In this document: positions 7,689 through 17,069 of the stretch, piece after piece
Layout of the letters: each line of letters begins with the position of its first letter
Numbering within the stretch: the stretch's first letter is position 1
Source: Salinivirgaceae bacterium
GTDB lineage: Bacteria > Bacteroidota > Bacteroidia > Bacteroidales > SZUA-534
Assembly: GCA_017645945.1 (NCBI GenBank)
Contig: JAGCNL010000044.1
Coordinates: 31,035 to 95,034 of the forward strand
Direction: 5' to 3'
DNA: 64,000 nucleotides
Notes under the pieces: model-generated
What the model was told of the DNA's origin: nothing
What the model saw: the letters and a program-made list of their open reading frames with translations, nothing else
The model's database searches: none
Position numbers and translations under genes: made by a program

Positions 7689-7767
7689 GTGGGGTGGGGC
7701 GGAAATCGGAATTATCGCGAAAAAAACAACCACAAAAGCCCAAAAACGCTATTTTTAGCCCGATTTT

Positions 7768-9000
7768 ATGCGCCGATTGGTTTTATCATCGATTTTCGTC
7801 ATCAGCAGTCTGGCGGCTGCCGCGCAGTTCACCGTGTTGCCGTTCAGCCCCGACACCTTTGTTGTTGCCGACCGCAGCCGCAATCTGATTGAATTGCATG
7901 ACACCGCGGCTTGGCAGCGGTTTGGCAGCAAACTGGCGGCCTGCACCGAAAGCGATACCGCCCGCGTGAGCATTGTCCACATCGGCGACTCGCACCTTCA
8001 GGCCGACATTTTCTCTGGCGAGATGCGGCGCTGTCTGCACAAAATGACGGGGCGGCTACAACCCTCGCGCGGCCTGTTTTTCCCCTATGCCATGGCAAAA
8101 ACCAACAACCCGACCAACTATCGCGTGAACTGGCGTGGCGAGTGGACTTGCCACAAGTCAACCGAGAAAGATGGAGGCACGTTAGGCTTGACCGGAATGA
8201 GCGCTACCGTCAGCAGCGACACAGCGTATCTGACTGTTAAAGTTTACGATAGCGAGTTCGGCTTTTATGGAGGAACGCATTTGCAGATGTTTGCCGAAAT
8301 AGGCTCCACAAATTTTGAACCCGAAATTCTTTACCCCGATGGTGCTGAAATTGAGAGTATTAACATTCTGTCGCAAAGCATTGTCTGGAATCTGCATTGT
8401 CACACTGATTCGGTGGCCATCGGTTTCCGCCAGAAAAACGCTGACCAGCAATCGTTTACCCTTTACGGACTCAACTTGTTCGATGCCGAAGGTGTTGAAT
8501 ACCACGCTGCCGGCGTGAACGGTGCGCGAGTGTCGTCGTATCTGAAATGCGAGCGATTTACGGCTCAGCTTGCCGCCTTACATCCTGATTTAGTGATAGT
8601 TTCGTTGGGCACCAATGACTCGTATATGCAACGTTTTGACAGCACGGTTTTTGCCGCGCAACTCGAAAAACTGGTAACGGAAATCCGCACCGCACAGCCA
8701 GGTTGCGCTATTCTGCTCACCACGCCTGGCAGTAACAAACTATCCAGCAGACCGAATATGAACGCCGTGACTTGCGCCATAACAATCTGTCGCGAAGCTA
8801 AAAAGCTGAACTGTAGCGTCTGGAACTTCAACGCCATTATGGGAGCGCCTAAAAAAATCGGCCTTTGGAACGATGCTGGACTGATAGCTTCTGATTATGT
8901 GCACCTTACGCGTGCCGGCTACAGATTCCAGGCGCATCTGCTGGTGGAGGCGTTATTATCAGGCACATTTTGGCCAACAGACTCATTAATTGATAATTAA
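7768..9000 (+). CDS. Secreted SGNH/GDSL-type hydrolase
   Basis: This 410-residue protein has an N-terminal signal peptide (hydrophobic stretch to about residue 19, AAAAQ). SGNH blocks are visible: block I HIGDSH with Ser75, block III SLGTND with Asn283, and block V SDYVHLT with Asp376 and His379. Between blocks I and III lies a beta-rich insert of about 180 residues. The gene ends 11 bases before an MBOAT acyltransferase. Such pairs add or remove O-acetyl groups on exported polysaccharide or peptidoglycan (PatA/PatB, AlgI/AlgX types). The likely role is periplasmic O-acetyl transfer or esterase activity. The polymer is unknown. Confidence 0.85.
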   Translation: MRRLVLSSIFVISSLAAAAQFTVLPFSPDTFVVADRSRNLIELHDTAAWQRFGSKLAACTESDTARVSIVHIGDSHLQADIFSGEMRRCLHKMTGRLQPSRGLFFPYAMAKTNNPTNYRVNWRGEWTCHKSTEKDGGTLGLTGMSATVSSDTAYLTVKVYDSEFGFYGGTHLQMFAEIGSTNFEPEILYPDGAEIESINILSQSIVWNLHCHTDSVAIGFRQKNADQQSFTLYGLNLFDAEGVEYHAAGVNGARVSSYLKCERFTAQLAALHPDLVIVSLGTNDSYMQRFDSTVFAAQLEKLVTEIRTAQPGCAILLTTPGSNKLSSRPNMNAVTCAITICREAKKLNCSVWNFNAIMGAPKKIGLWNDAGLIASDYVHLTRAGYRFQAHLLVEALLSGTFWPTDSLIDN

Positions 9001-9011
9001 CCCGCACCGCA

Positions 9012-10499
9012 ATGATAAATTGGTTACAGTTCGACGCGAGTCATCCGCTGCTTTTCACAAGGCCGTCATTCTGGATTTTCTTTGTTGTGGTTTTTGCGGT
9101 CTTCTGCTTGATACATAGTAAGTTGAAATGGCGCAGTGTGTGGCTTTTGGCTGCCAGCTTGTTCTTCTATTACAAATCAAGTGGATTCTACTTTATCTTG
9201 CTGATATTGTCGGTGTTAGCCAATTATGGTTTTGGCCGCGCCATTGCCGCCAACCGCACCACGGGCAAGCGTTGGCTGGCCGCAGCCGTTGTTTTCAACC
9301 TTGCTTGGCTCGTCTATTATAAATATGTGTATCTGTTCGCTGGCTGGTTCACACAACTCACGGGCGTCAGTGTCAGCGTTCACGACTGGCTGGGCGACAG
9401 CCTGCAAGCCATTGTCAGCGGCCGTCCGCAGGTGTCGGACATTGTGCTGCCTGTCGGAATTTCGTTTTTCACATTCCAGGCCATCAGTTACGGAACCGAC
9501 ATCTATCGCCGTAAGATAGAGCCACTTACAAGCATTTTCGACTTTGGATTCTATCTGACGTTTTTCCCGCAGTTGGTGGCTGGCCCTATTGTCCGCGCCG
9601 CCGATTTTGTGCCGCAAATCAGCCGTCCCTTCTTCCTCTATCGCGAGGAATTTGGACAGGGTTTGTTCTTCATACTCAATGGTTTAGTCAAGAAGATAAT
9701 CGTCGCCGACTACATTTCGGTGAATTTTGTCGACCGCATTTTCGACACTCCGACGCTCTATTCGGGATTCGAGAATCTGCTGGGCGTATATGGCTATGCC
9801 ATACAGATTTACTGCGATTTTTCGGGCTACACCGATATCGCCATCGGTATTGCCCTTTGGATGGGGTTCCGCTTGAGCCTGAACTTCAATTCGCCCTACA
9901 AGGCCGACTGCCCAACCGATTTCTGGCGGAGGTGGCATATTTCGCTGTCGTCGTGGTTGCGTGACTATCTCTACATCCCGCTCGGGGGCAACCGCAAGGG
10001 CCGCGTGCGCACTTACATCAACCTGTTTTTGGTGATGCTGATTGGCGGACTCTGGCACGGCGCCAACCTGAAATTTGTGCTTTGGGGCGCGTTGCATGGA
10101 CTGTATCTTGTTATAGACAAGCTGTTTAAATCGATATTCGGCAAAAATGAGAGGCTTCGTCCGCTTAAAATATTCCTGACATTCAATGTGGTGGCCTTCA
10201 CTTGGATTGTGTTCCGCGCCGACTCGCTGACTACTGCCAACGAGATTCTGAATCAGATATTTACAAACTTCAACGCCATCCATATTGGTGAATATCTGGC
10301 GGCTTACTGGCAGATTGTTGCCGTGATGGTTGCAACATATATAATCCACTGGCTGCCAGATGGTTGGAAAAACTGGTACCGCGGTCGGTTTGTTGTGATG
10401 CCGATGTGGCTACAGGTGGTCCTGACAGTTGTGACGGTGTTTGTGCTTGTGCAGTTCAGCCAGTCTGGTCTGCAGCCGTTCATCTATTTCCAATTCTGA
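9012..10499 (+). CDS. MBOAT family O-acyltransferase (AlgI/PatA-like)
   Basis: This 495-residue protein has many membrane helices and the MBOAT signature: WRRWHISLSSWLRDYLYIPL near residue 300, then GLWHGAN with His349 and WGALHG with His362, the conserved histidines of the family. MBOAT proteins of this type move acetyl groups across the inner membrane onto alginate, teichoic acid or peptidoglycan-like acceptors. The SGNH protein encoded just upstream is the probable periplasmic partner. The pair forms a two-gene operon ending before 10.5 kb; an inverted repeat ATTGGGC/GCCCAAT with a long loop follows the stop. Confidence 0.92.
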   Translation: MINWLQFDASHPLLFTRPSFWIFFVVVFAVFCLIHSKLKWRSVWLLAASLFFYYKSSGFYFILLILSVLANYGFGRAIAANRTTGKRWLAAAVVFNLAWLVYYKYVYLFAGWFTQLTGVSVSVHDWLGDSLQAIVSGRPQVSDIVLPVGISFFTFQAISYGTDIYRRKIEPLTSIFDFGFYLTFFPQLVAGPIVRAADFVPQISRPFFLYREEFGQGLFFILNGLVKKIIVADYISVNFVDRIFDTPTLYSGFENLLGVYGYAIQIYCDFSGYTDIAIGIALWMGFRLSLNFNSPYKADCPTDFWRRWHISLSSWLRDYLYIPLGGNRKGRVRTYINLFLVMLIGGLWHGANLKFVLWGALHGLYLVIDKLFKSIFGKNERLRPLKIFLTFNVVAFTWIVFRADSLTTANEILNQIFTNFNAIHIGEYLAAYWQIVAVMVATYIIHWLPDGWKNWYRGRFVVMPMWLQVVLTVVTVFVLVQFSQSGLQPFIYFQF

Positions 10500-10608
10500 T
10501 TGGGCGGCATTCGAAAGTTAAATCATAAATTGTTGCTTACTTGCCCAATTCAAAAAAATAAATGTAAATTGCACCATTATTTAATAATCACTAAATAACT
10601 ACTTTAAA

Positions 10609-12579
10609 ATGGTTAAAAAACTTTTTTCATTGACAATTCTTGCTTGCTCAGCAGTGGGGCTTATGGCTCAACCTGCGGGTGGCAAAAAAATTAGCGACGA
10701 GCTTATCGGCATCTTTTTCGAGGACATCAGTTCGTCAGCCGACGGCGGATTGAGTGCCGAGCTGGTTCAGAATGGCTCGTTTGAGTACAACCCGTCGGAG
10801 CGCGACGGATGGGGTGCTGCAACGGCCTGGAAAACAGTCCGCCCGGGCCACTCGCTCGGTTACATTGAGCCGAAGCAGATTGACCCGCTCAACGAGAACA
10901 ACCCCAACTACATGCGCATTCAGATTGAGCGTGTGGGCCACTTCTACGATTTTAATGGCTGGACAGGCATCGGTATTCAGAACGATGGTTTCGACGGCAT
11001 GCGCGTGGCTGGTAATGCCAAATTCGATTTCTCAGCCTTCTTGCGCAACCCTGATGGCGTTGACAAAGAGGTGCGTGTGGCTTTGGTAGTTCCCGGACGC
11101 GGCTGGCGCAGCCAACCAACTGCCATTCTCGACACTACTTTCAAGGTAACTGGTAAGGATTGGAAAAAATATGAGTTCACACTTACCACAAAACAGGCTT
11201 GCGACAGCGCTTGCCTGCAAATTTTGGCTCTCGGTGTCGGTGAAATCGACATTGATATGATTTCGCTTATGCCGCAGGATACTTACAAAGGTCACGGCAT
11301 GCGTAAGGATTTGGCACAGGCTCTGGCCGACCTTAATCCGAAGTTTATGCGCTTCCCTGGCGGATGCGTTGTGCATGGCGGTGGCGATGGTTTCTGGAAC
11401 ACATATATGTGGAAAAACACTGTTGGTCCGCGCGAGCAGCGTAAGGCTCAGAAGAACACCTGGGGCTACCATCAGTCGCTCACGATTGGCTACTACGAGT
11501 ATTTCCAGTTCTGCGAAGATCTTGGTATGCAGCCGGTTCCAATTCTGCCTTGCGGTGTCAACTGCCAGGGCTCGAATGGTGGCTGGAACATGTATCCAAC
11601 TCAGGCTCAGGACGCTTGCCCGATGGAAGATATGGAACAATGGACACAAGATGCTCTCGACCTGATTGAATGGGCCAATGGCGACGCTTCAACCAAATGG
11701 GGCAAAGTCCGCGCCGATGCCGGCCACCCAGCACCGTTCAATCTCAAATATTTGGGATTGGGCAACGAGGAGAAAATCTCGCCCGAATTTGAGGAGCGCT
11801 TTAAATATATGTATAACAAGATTAAGGCTAAATATCCTGATATTGTGATTGTTGGAACTGCAGGTCCTGGTTCGCACGCTGATAATCCTGACTATAAGAA
11901 CGGCTGGCGTATTGCAGAGGAAGTTGGTCTGCCAATCATCGATGAGCACTACTACGAGCCGCGCGATTACTTCTTGAACAACCGTCAGTACGACAACTAT
12001 CCGCGCAACCGCAAGACCAAAGTTTATCTTGGCGAGTATGCAGCAAAGGATAAAAAGCTGATTGATGCTTTGGCTGAAGGTCTTTATCTGCTTCATGTTG
12101 AGCAAAATGGCGATGTCGTGGTTATGACATCGTACGCACCGCTTTTCGCTCGCAAAGGCGCAACCAACTGGAACCCGGATTTGATTTATTTCGATAACGA
12201 AAAGCCTTATCTGACTTGCAGCTACTACGTTCAGCAGATGTTCGGTCAGTCGAGCGGCGACTATTACTACGGCGATTGCGTGAAACTGGCTGGCGACAAC
12301 AAACACGCTGGGCAGTCGGTTGTTCTTAACACCAAAACACGCACTCTCTACGTGAAGATTTGCAACGCAAGTTCAAGCACCGTTCAGGCCAACATCGACC
12401 TGTCGCGTTTCAAAATCAAACCCGACGCTCAGAAAACCACTCTGTCGGGCAACCCGAACGATGAGAACAACTACGAGCGTCAGCCGATTATCCCTGTAAA
12501 GGAAAATGTTGCGCTCAAGGCGAAATTCACCGAGAAGATTGATCCGTACTCATTCATTATGTGGACGATACAACTCTAG
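10609..12579 (+). CDS. Alpha-L-arabinofuranosidase, GH51
   Basis: This 656-residue secreted enzyme removes terminal alpha-L-arabinofuranosyl groups from arabinan or arabinoxylan. A signal peptide ending about LMAQ is followed by FFEDISSSADGGLSAELVQNG, a typical GH51 start, and a CBM-like insert at about 60-220. In the barrel MRFPGGC is visible, GNEE gives the acid/base Glu387, and VYLGEY gives the nucleophile Glu476. A C-terminal beta-sandwich closes the protein. No SusC/SusD pair or other polysaccharide-utilisation gene is adjacent, so this is an isolated gene. It ends with its own terminator. Confidence 0.93.
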   Translation: MVKKLFSLTILACSAVGLMAQPAGGKKISDELIGIFFEDISSSADGGLSAELVQNGSFEYNPSERDGWGAATAWKTVRPGHSLGYIEPKQIDPLNENNPNYMRIQIERVGHFYDFNGWTGIGIQNDGFDGMRVAGNAKFDFSAFLRNPDGVDKEVRVALVVPGRGWRSQPTAILDTTFKVTGKDWKKYEFTLTTKQACDSACLQILALGVGEIDIDMISLMPQDTYKGHGMRKDLAQALADLNPKFMRFPGGCVVHGGGDGFWNTYMWKNTVGPREQRKAQKNTWGYHQSLTIGYYEYFQFCEDLGMQPVPILPCGVNCQGSNGGWNMYPTQAQDACPMEDMEQWTQDALDLIEWANGDASTKWGKVRADAGHPAPFNLKYLGLGNEEKISPEFEERFKYMYNKIKAKYPDIVIVGTAGPGSHADNPDYKNGWRIAEEVGLPIIDEHYYEPRDYFLNNRQYDNYPRNRKTKVYLGEYAAKDKKLIDALAEGLYLLHVEQNGDVVVMTSYAPLFARKGATNWNPDLIYFDNEKPYLTCSYYVQQMFGQSSGDYYYGDCVKLAGDNKHAGQSVVLNTKTRTLYVKICNASSSTVQANIDLSRFKIKPDAQKTTLSGNPNDENNYERQPIIPVKENVALKAKFTEKIDPYSFIMWTIQL

Positions 12580-12615
12580 AATTTGAATGCCTAAATTGAA
12601 ATTATGATAGAAGAA

Positions 12616-12645
12616 GGGCGGACAACATCCGCCTTTCTTTTTTTT
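12616..12645 (+). terminator. Terminator after GH51 gene
   Basis: Stem GGCGGA/TCCGCC with a 5-base loop, followed by a T-rich run (TTTCTTTTTTTT). Confidence 0.85.
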
Positions 12646-12741
12646 GTGCAATGGGATTCCGTCAGTTGAAAATATTTGCAATATCATTTACAGTCGTCTG
12701 CGCTTTTTCATATTGATGTCAGTTTTGAACCGAAAAAAGTG

Positions 12742-12749
12742 TATATTTG
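12742..12749 (+). promoter_or_regulatory. -7 promoter element for tRNA-Leu
   Basis: TATATTTG matches the Bacteroidota -7 consensus TAnnTTTG and lies 15 bases before the tRNA. The -33 box is not well spaced (TTTTG at 12723-12727). Confidence 0.6.
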
Positions 12750-12764
12750 CACCGCTTTTTTGCC

Positions 12765-12846
12765 GCGGGTGTGGCGTAATTGGTAGCCGCGCTAGACTTA
12801 GGATCTAGTGCCGTGAGGCGTGGGGGTTCGAGTCCCTTCATCCGCA
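12765..12846 (+). tRNA. tRNA-Leu (anticodon UAG)
   Basis: Acceptor GCGGGTG pairs with CATCCGC (one G-U), the D arm is GCG/CGC, the anticodon stem is CTAGA/TCTAG around loop CTTAGGA (anticodon TAG), and a class-II variable arm GCC-GTGA-GGC and a TTCGAGT loop are present. The discriminator base is A and CCA is not encoded. It reads CUA codons and other CUN by wobble. Confidence 0.95.
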
Positions 12847-12854
12847 CAGTTCTC

Positions 12855-12887
12855 AACCGCCTTCCGTCGATACGGTGGCGGTTTTTT
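12855..12887 (+). terminator. Terminator after tRNA-Leu
   Basis: Stem AACCGCC/GGCGGTT with additional inner pairing, followed by a T run. It lies 9 bases behind the tRNA, so tig needs its own promoter. Confidence 0.85.
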
Positions 12888-12926
12888 AAATTTTTATCTG
12901 GATAAAACTCTCAAAAAAGAGAAACA

Positions 12927-14276
12927 ATGAACATCACAAGAGAAAACATCGACGAGCAAAACATCGTTGTAACACTGGATGTCGTGAAAAGCGACTACGA
13001 GGAATCAGTTGAAAAAGCATTGAAAGACTATCGCAAAAGGGTGAGCCTTAAGGGTTTCCGTCCTGGCAACGCGCCTATGGGCCTTGTCAAGAAAATGTAT
13101 GGCAAAGCCATTCTTTGGGACGAGTTGAACCGCGTGGTGTCGAAAAATCTGATGGAATATCTGAAGAACGAGAAAGTCGACTTCCTGGGCGAGCCGCTGC
13201 CAAGCACTGAGCGTCCCTCGGACATCGATTTGGAAAACAAAGAAGAGTTCAAATTTACTTTCGATTTGGGTCTGAAACCAGCTTTCGACTTGAAATTGAG
13301 CAAGAAAGACAAAATTAACTACTACCAGATTAAAGTCAGCGAAGAGATGGTTGACGGAATGGTTGAGAGCAATTCATACCGCTTTGGCAAGACCATTAGC
13401 GCTGACAAGGTTGAGGAAAAAGACCTTGTTAAGGGTACTTTCGAGCAGTTGGCCGACGACGGCAGCGTGCTTGAGGGTGGTGTGAAAGCCGTTGATTCTC
13501 TGTTCGCTGTTGACCGCGTGAGCGAGGAATCAGTTCGCGCACTGGTGATTGGCGCAAAGAAAGGCGACATCATCGATTTCGACATCGTTAAAGCATTTGC
13601 AAACAATACTGACCGCGCTCAAATGTTGCGCATCACGGCGGCTGCTGCCGAAAAACTTACTGGCAACTTCCGCTTGACAATCAACGATATAAGCCGTCAT
13701 GAGCCTGCCGTTCTGAATCAGGATTTGTTCGATATGATTTACGGCAAGGGTGTTGTGAACTCAGTTGACGAGTACCGCGCTAAAATCAAAGAGGAATTTG
13801 GCAAGGAACTGGCTATTCAGAGCGACTTCAAGTTCATCATCGACGCTAAGGAAAAACTGGTTGAGAAAGCCGATATGAAGCTGCCTGATGAGTTCCTGAA
13901 ACGCTGGATTGTTGTGGCTAACGAAAAGACCACCAAAGAGGATGTCGAGAAATCGTACCCTGAAATGCGCAAAGAGTTTGCTTGGCAGTTGATTAAGGGC
14001 AAAATCGCAACCGAAAACAACATCGAGATTTCGGAAAACGATTTGCTTGACGCCGCTAAAGAGCAGATTTCGTCGCAGTTCCGTCAGTACGGACTTTCAA
14101 CTCTGCCCGATGAGCAATTGACAGAGTTCGCTAAGCAGTCGCTCTCGAAAGAGGAGGAGCGTCAGCACCTGCACGACCGCAAGCTTGACGAGAAGATTGC
14201 AGCATGGCTGAAAGAGACTGTGAAAGTTGAATCGAAAGAGGTTACAACTCAAGAATTTAACGAACTTTTCAAGTAA
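12927..14276 (+). CDS. tig: Trigger factor (ribosome-associated chaperone)
   Basis: This 449-residue protein binds ribosomes at the exit tunnel and shields nascent chains. The N-terminal ribosome-binding domain carries the signature GFRPGNAP near residue 44 (GFRxGxxP loop). The middle PPIase-like region (about 150-240) is poorly conserved, lacking a clear FKBP core, as is common in this phylum. The C-terminal arms are rich in charged helices to the end. It is followed after 7 bases by clpP and then clpX, the usual Bacteroidales order, tying folding to proteolysis. Confidence 0.95.
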   Translation: MNITRENIDEQNIVVTLDVVKSDYEESVEKALKDYRKRVSLKGFRPGNAPMGLVKKMYGKAILWDELNRVVSKNLMEYLKNEKVDFLGEPLPSTERPSDIDLENKEEFKFTFDLGLKPAFDLKLSKKDKINYYQIKVSEEMVDGMVESNSYRFGKTISADKVEEKDLVKGTFEQLADDGSVLEGGVKAVDSLFAVDRVSEESVRALVIGAKKGDIIDFDIVKAFANNTDRAQMLRITAAAAEKLTGNFRLTINDISRHEPAVLNQDLFDMIYGKGVVNSVDEYRAKIKEEFGKELAIQSDFKFIIDAKEKLVEKADMKLPDEFLKRWIVVANEKTTKEDVEKSYPEMRKEFAWQLIKGKIATENNIEISENDLLDAAKEQISSQFRQYGLSTLPDEQLTEFAKQSLSKEEERQHLHDRKLDEKIAAWLKETVKVESKEVTTQEFNELFK

Positions 14277-14283
14277 AAACGAT

Positions 14284-14961
14284 ATGATTCCGCAAGACGA
14301 ATTCAAGAAATATGCAATCGGGCACGCTGGCATCAGCAGTCTGACCTACCAGCGCTACGCATCGGTTGTTGGCAGTTACATCACGCCGAATATCATTGAG
14401 GAACGCCAACTGAATGTGGCTTCGATGGACGTGTTCTCACGTTTGATGATGGACCGCATCATCTTTTTGGGTGTGCCTATTGACGACGACGTGGCCAACA
14501 TTATTCAGGCGCAACTGCTTTTCCTTGAATCGGTTGACAACACAAAGGACATATCGATTTATCTGAATTCGCCTGGTGGTTCGGTTTATGCAGGACTAGG
14601 CATCTACGACACCATGCAGCTTGTTGCGCCCGACGTGTGCACCATCTGCACTGGAATGGCCGCATCGATGGCTGCCGTACTGATGACCGCAGGAACCAAA
14701 GGCAAACGGTCGGCTCTGCCGCACTCGCGCATAATGATTCATCAACCGATGGGTGGCGCTCAAGGCCAAGCTTCGGAAATTGAAATCACAGCCCGCGAGA
14801 TTCAAAAGTTGAAGAAGGAATTGTATGAAATAATCGCCAAACACTCTGGCCAACCATACGACAAAGTATGGGCCGACAGCGACCGCGACTACTGGATGAC
14901 GGCTGCAGAGGCGAAGGAATACGGAATGATTGACGAGATTCTGGAACCGAAGAAAAAATAA
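14284..14961 (+). CDS. clpP: ATP-dependent Clp protease proteolytic subunit
   Basis: This 225-residue serine peptidase forms the barrel that degrades proteins fed by ClpX. The catalytic triad is visible: Ser128 in GMAASMA, His153 in IMIHQP and Asp202 in DRDYWM. The start at 14284 was chosen over an in-frame ATG at 14227 that lies inside tig, because family homology begins in the region after MIPQDEFKKYA. A terminator-like hairpin (14982-15021) separates it from clpX. Confidence 0.96.
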   Translation: MIPQDEFKKYAIGHAGISSLTYQRYASVVGSYITPNIIEERQLNVASMDVFSRLMMDRIIFLGVPIDDDVANIIQAQLLFLESVDNTKDISIYLNSPGGSVYAGLGIYDTMQLVAPDVCTICTGMAASMAAVLMTAGTKGKRSALPHSRIMIHQPMGGAQGQASEIEITAREIQKLKKELYEIIAKHSGQPYDKVWADSDRDYWMTAAEAKEYGMIDEILEPKKK

Positions 14962-14981
14962 TCGGAACTGGTGAGCATATT

Positions 14982-15021
14982 GAAATAGATTTTCGGGCAG
15001 CCGGGAATCTATTTCGTTTTT
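14982..15021 (+). terminator. Terminator or attenuator between clpP and clpX
   Basis: GAAATAGATT pairs with AATCTATTTC, with further inner pairing, and is followed by GTTTTT. It would lower or stop read-through from tig-clpP into clpX. Confidence 0.75.
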
Positions 15022-15112
15022 AATGATTTAGGAATTAGGAATTGGAATTTAGGATTTAAAATTTAAGATTTAAGATTTAGATTTTTACGATAACTTTTTA
15101 ATATCCAATATA

Positions 15113-16345
15113 TTGAAAAACAATACAACAATCGACCGATGCTCGTTCTGCGGGCGCTCGCGCAAAGAGGTGTCAATCCTGATTTCGGGACTGAACGGAT
15201 TCATCTGCGAATCGTGCGTGAGCCAGGCCAGCGAGATTATCAAAGACGAACTCCAGCATCAGCAGAAGTTCGATTTGAATGATGTCAAACTGCTGAAACC
15301 GAAAGAGATAAAAGAGTTTTTGGACCAGTATGTGATTGGTCAGGACGATGCGAAAAAATATCTTTCGGTGGCTGTGTACAATCACTATAAGCGTCTGGCA
15401 CAGCCAAATACAAAGGACGAAGTCGAGATTGAGAAATCGAACATCATTCTGGTGGGCGAGACGGGAACGGGCAAAACATTGTTGGCCAGAACAATAGCCA
15501 AAATGCTGAATGTTCCGTTCACCATTGTCGATGCCACGGTGCTGACCGAAGCAGGCTACGTGGGCGAGGACATTGAGAGCATTCTGACTCGTCTGCTGCA
15601 AGCTGCCGACTACGATGTGAAGGCAGCAGAACGTGGAATTGTCTTCATTGATGAGATTGACAAGATTGCCCGCAAGGGTGACAATCCGTCGATAACACGC
15701 GACGTGAGCGGCGAGGGTGTTCAGCAAGGTCTGCTGAAACTGCTTGAGGGTTCAATTGTGAACGTTCCGCCACAGGGCGGCCGCAAGCACCCCGACCAGA
15801 AAATGATTCCAGTCGACACAAAGAACATTCTGTTCATCTGCGGCGGAGCATTCGATGGCATCGACCGCAAGATTGCACAACGTCTTAATACACAAGTTGT
15901 TGGCTACGGTAACAGCGCCCGTAACGCCCAACTCGACCGCAAGAATATGTTGCAGTATGTTGCACCGCAGGATTTGAAGTCATTCGGTCTGATTCCTGAA
16001 ATAATCGGCCGTCTGCCGGTTCTTACGCATCTTAACCCGCTGGACCGCACCGCTTTACGCAATATTCTGACCGAACCGAAAAATGCCATTGTCAAGCAGT
16101 ATATTAAGTTGTTTGAGATTGACGGCATCAAACTGTCGTTTACCGAAGAAACTTTCGAATACATTGTGGATAAGGCAGTTGAGTTTAAACTCGGTGCCCG
16201 CGGACTGCGCTCAATCTGCGAGATAATAATGAATGACGCAATGTTTGAGATGCCGTCGGAAAATGTGAAGGAATTTGCCGTCACACTCGATTACGCAAAA
16301 TCGAAACTCGACAAGGCCAACCTGCATAAACTGCAATTGCAATAG
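15113..16345 (+). CDS. clpX: Clp protease ATP-binding subunit ClpX
   Basis: This 410-residue AAA+ unfoldase recognises tagged proteins and passes them to ClpP. The N-terminal zinc-binding domain shows CSFC (about residues 9-12) and CESC (about 33-36). Walker A GETGTGKT, Walker [10 protein letters not shown], sensor motifs and the family end [10 protein letters not shown] follow. The start is TTG at 15113, six codons before the zinc finger motif region; no upstream ATG is in frame. The 150-base spacer ahead of it contains AT-rich TTAGGAATT/AAGATTTA repeats. Confidence 0.95.
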   Translation: MKNNTTIDRCSFCGRSRKEVSILISGLNGFICESCVSQASEIIKDELQHQQKFDLNDVKLLKPKEIKEFLDQYVIGQDDAKKYLSVAVYNHYKRLAQPNTKDEVEIEKSNIILVGETGTGKTLLARTIAKMLNVPFTIVDATVLTEAGYVGEDIESILTRLLQAADYDVKAAERGIVFIDEIDKIARKGDNPSITRDVSGEGVQQGLLKLLEGSIVNVPPQGGRKHPDQKMIPVDTKNILFICGGAFDGIDRKIAQRLNTQVVGYGNSARNAQLDRKNMLQYVAPQDLKSFGLIPEIIGRLPVLTHLNPLDRTALRNILTEPKNAIVKQYIKLFEIDGIKLSFTEETFEYIVDKAVEFKLGARGLRSICEIIMNDAMFEMPSENVKEFAVTLDYAKSKLDKANLHKLQLQ

Positions 16346-16347
16346 TT

Positions 16348-16995
16348 ATGCCTTCTGACGGTTACAGGGAACAAGGCCTTCGCAGCCAGTTGGTTGCCGA
16401 ATTGGCAAAAAAAGGCATAACCGACCAAAACGTGCTTGCCGCCATTGGCAAGGTGCCGCGCCATTTCTTTATGGACAGCGCTTTCATCGATTTCGCTTAC
16501 GCCGACAAAGCCTTTCCTATCGGTGCCGGACAGACTATCAGCCAGCCATTTACGGTGGCTTTCCAAACTCAACTGCTTGCCTTGAAAAAGGGCGATAAGG
16601 TGCTTGAGATTGGCACTGGGTCGGGCTATCAGACGGCGGTATTGCTTGAAATGGGGGCGAAGGTGTATACCATTGAGCGTCAGTGCGAATTGTACCAGAA
16701 AGTTCAGCAGATGCTGCCGCCGATGGGCTACCATCCGCAGTTTTTTTATGGCGACGGCTATCTTGGCAAACCCACCTACGGACCTTTCGACCACATCATT
16801 GTGACGGCAGGCGCGCCATCGATTCCCGAAAAACTGCTTCTTCAACTCAAGATTGGCGGCTCAATGGTGGTGCCAGTCGGCGAAGTTCACCAGCGGATGT
16901 TCCGCATTGTACGCACCAGCGAGAGCGACTTCACCAAAGAAGATTTCGGCGATTTTATGTTCGTGCCGATGCTGGAGGGAGTGAACAGAAGTTGA
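16348..16995 (+). CDS. pcm: Protein-L-isoaspartate O-methyltransferase
   Basis: This 215-residue cytosolic SAM-dependent enzyme repairs L-isoaspartyl residues in aged proteins. Family hallmarks are visible: VPRHFFM, GAGQTISQPFTVA, the SAM motif VLEIGTGSGYQTAVL and HIIVTAGAPSIPEKLL. It starts two bases after the clpX stop, so the two are translated from one mRNA. Pairing a repair enzyme with the ClpXP chaperone-protease fits a protein quality-control operon. Confidence 0.95.
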   Translation: MPSDGYREQGLRSQLVAELAKKGITDQNVLAAIGKVPRHFFMDSAFIDFAYADKAFPIGAGQTISQPFTVAFQTQLLALKKGDKVLEIGTGSGYQTAVLLEMGAKVYTIERQCELYQKVQQMLPPMGYHPQFFYGDGYLGKPTYGPFDHIIVTAGAPSIPEKLLLQLKIGGSMVVPVGEVHQRMFRIVRTSESDFTKEDFGDFMFVPMLEGVNRS

Positions 16996-17025
16996 AACGG
17001 TTAAGGTCAGCTTGATTACAAAAAA

Positions 17026-17050
17026 AACGCCGCACAATCATGCGGCGTTT
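17026..17050. terminator. Bidirectional terminator between pcm and the lipoprotein gene
   Basis: Stem AACGCCGCA/TGCGGCGTT with a 6-base loop has A-rich sequence on the left and T-rich sequence on the right. It can serve both converging genes. Confidence 0.85.
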
Positions 17051-17069
17051 CATTTTATCTTTCAATACC

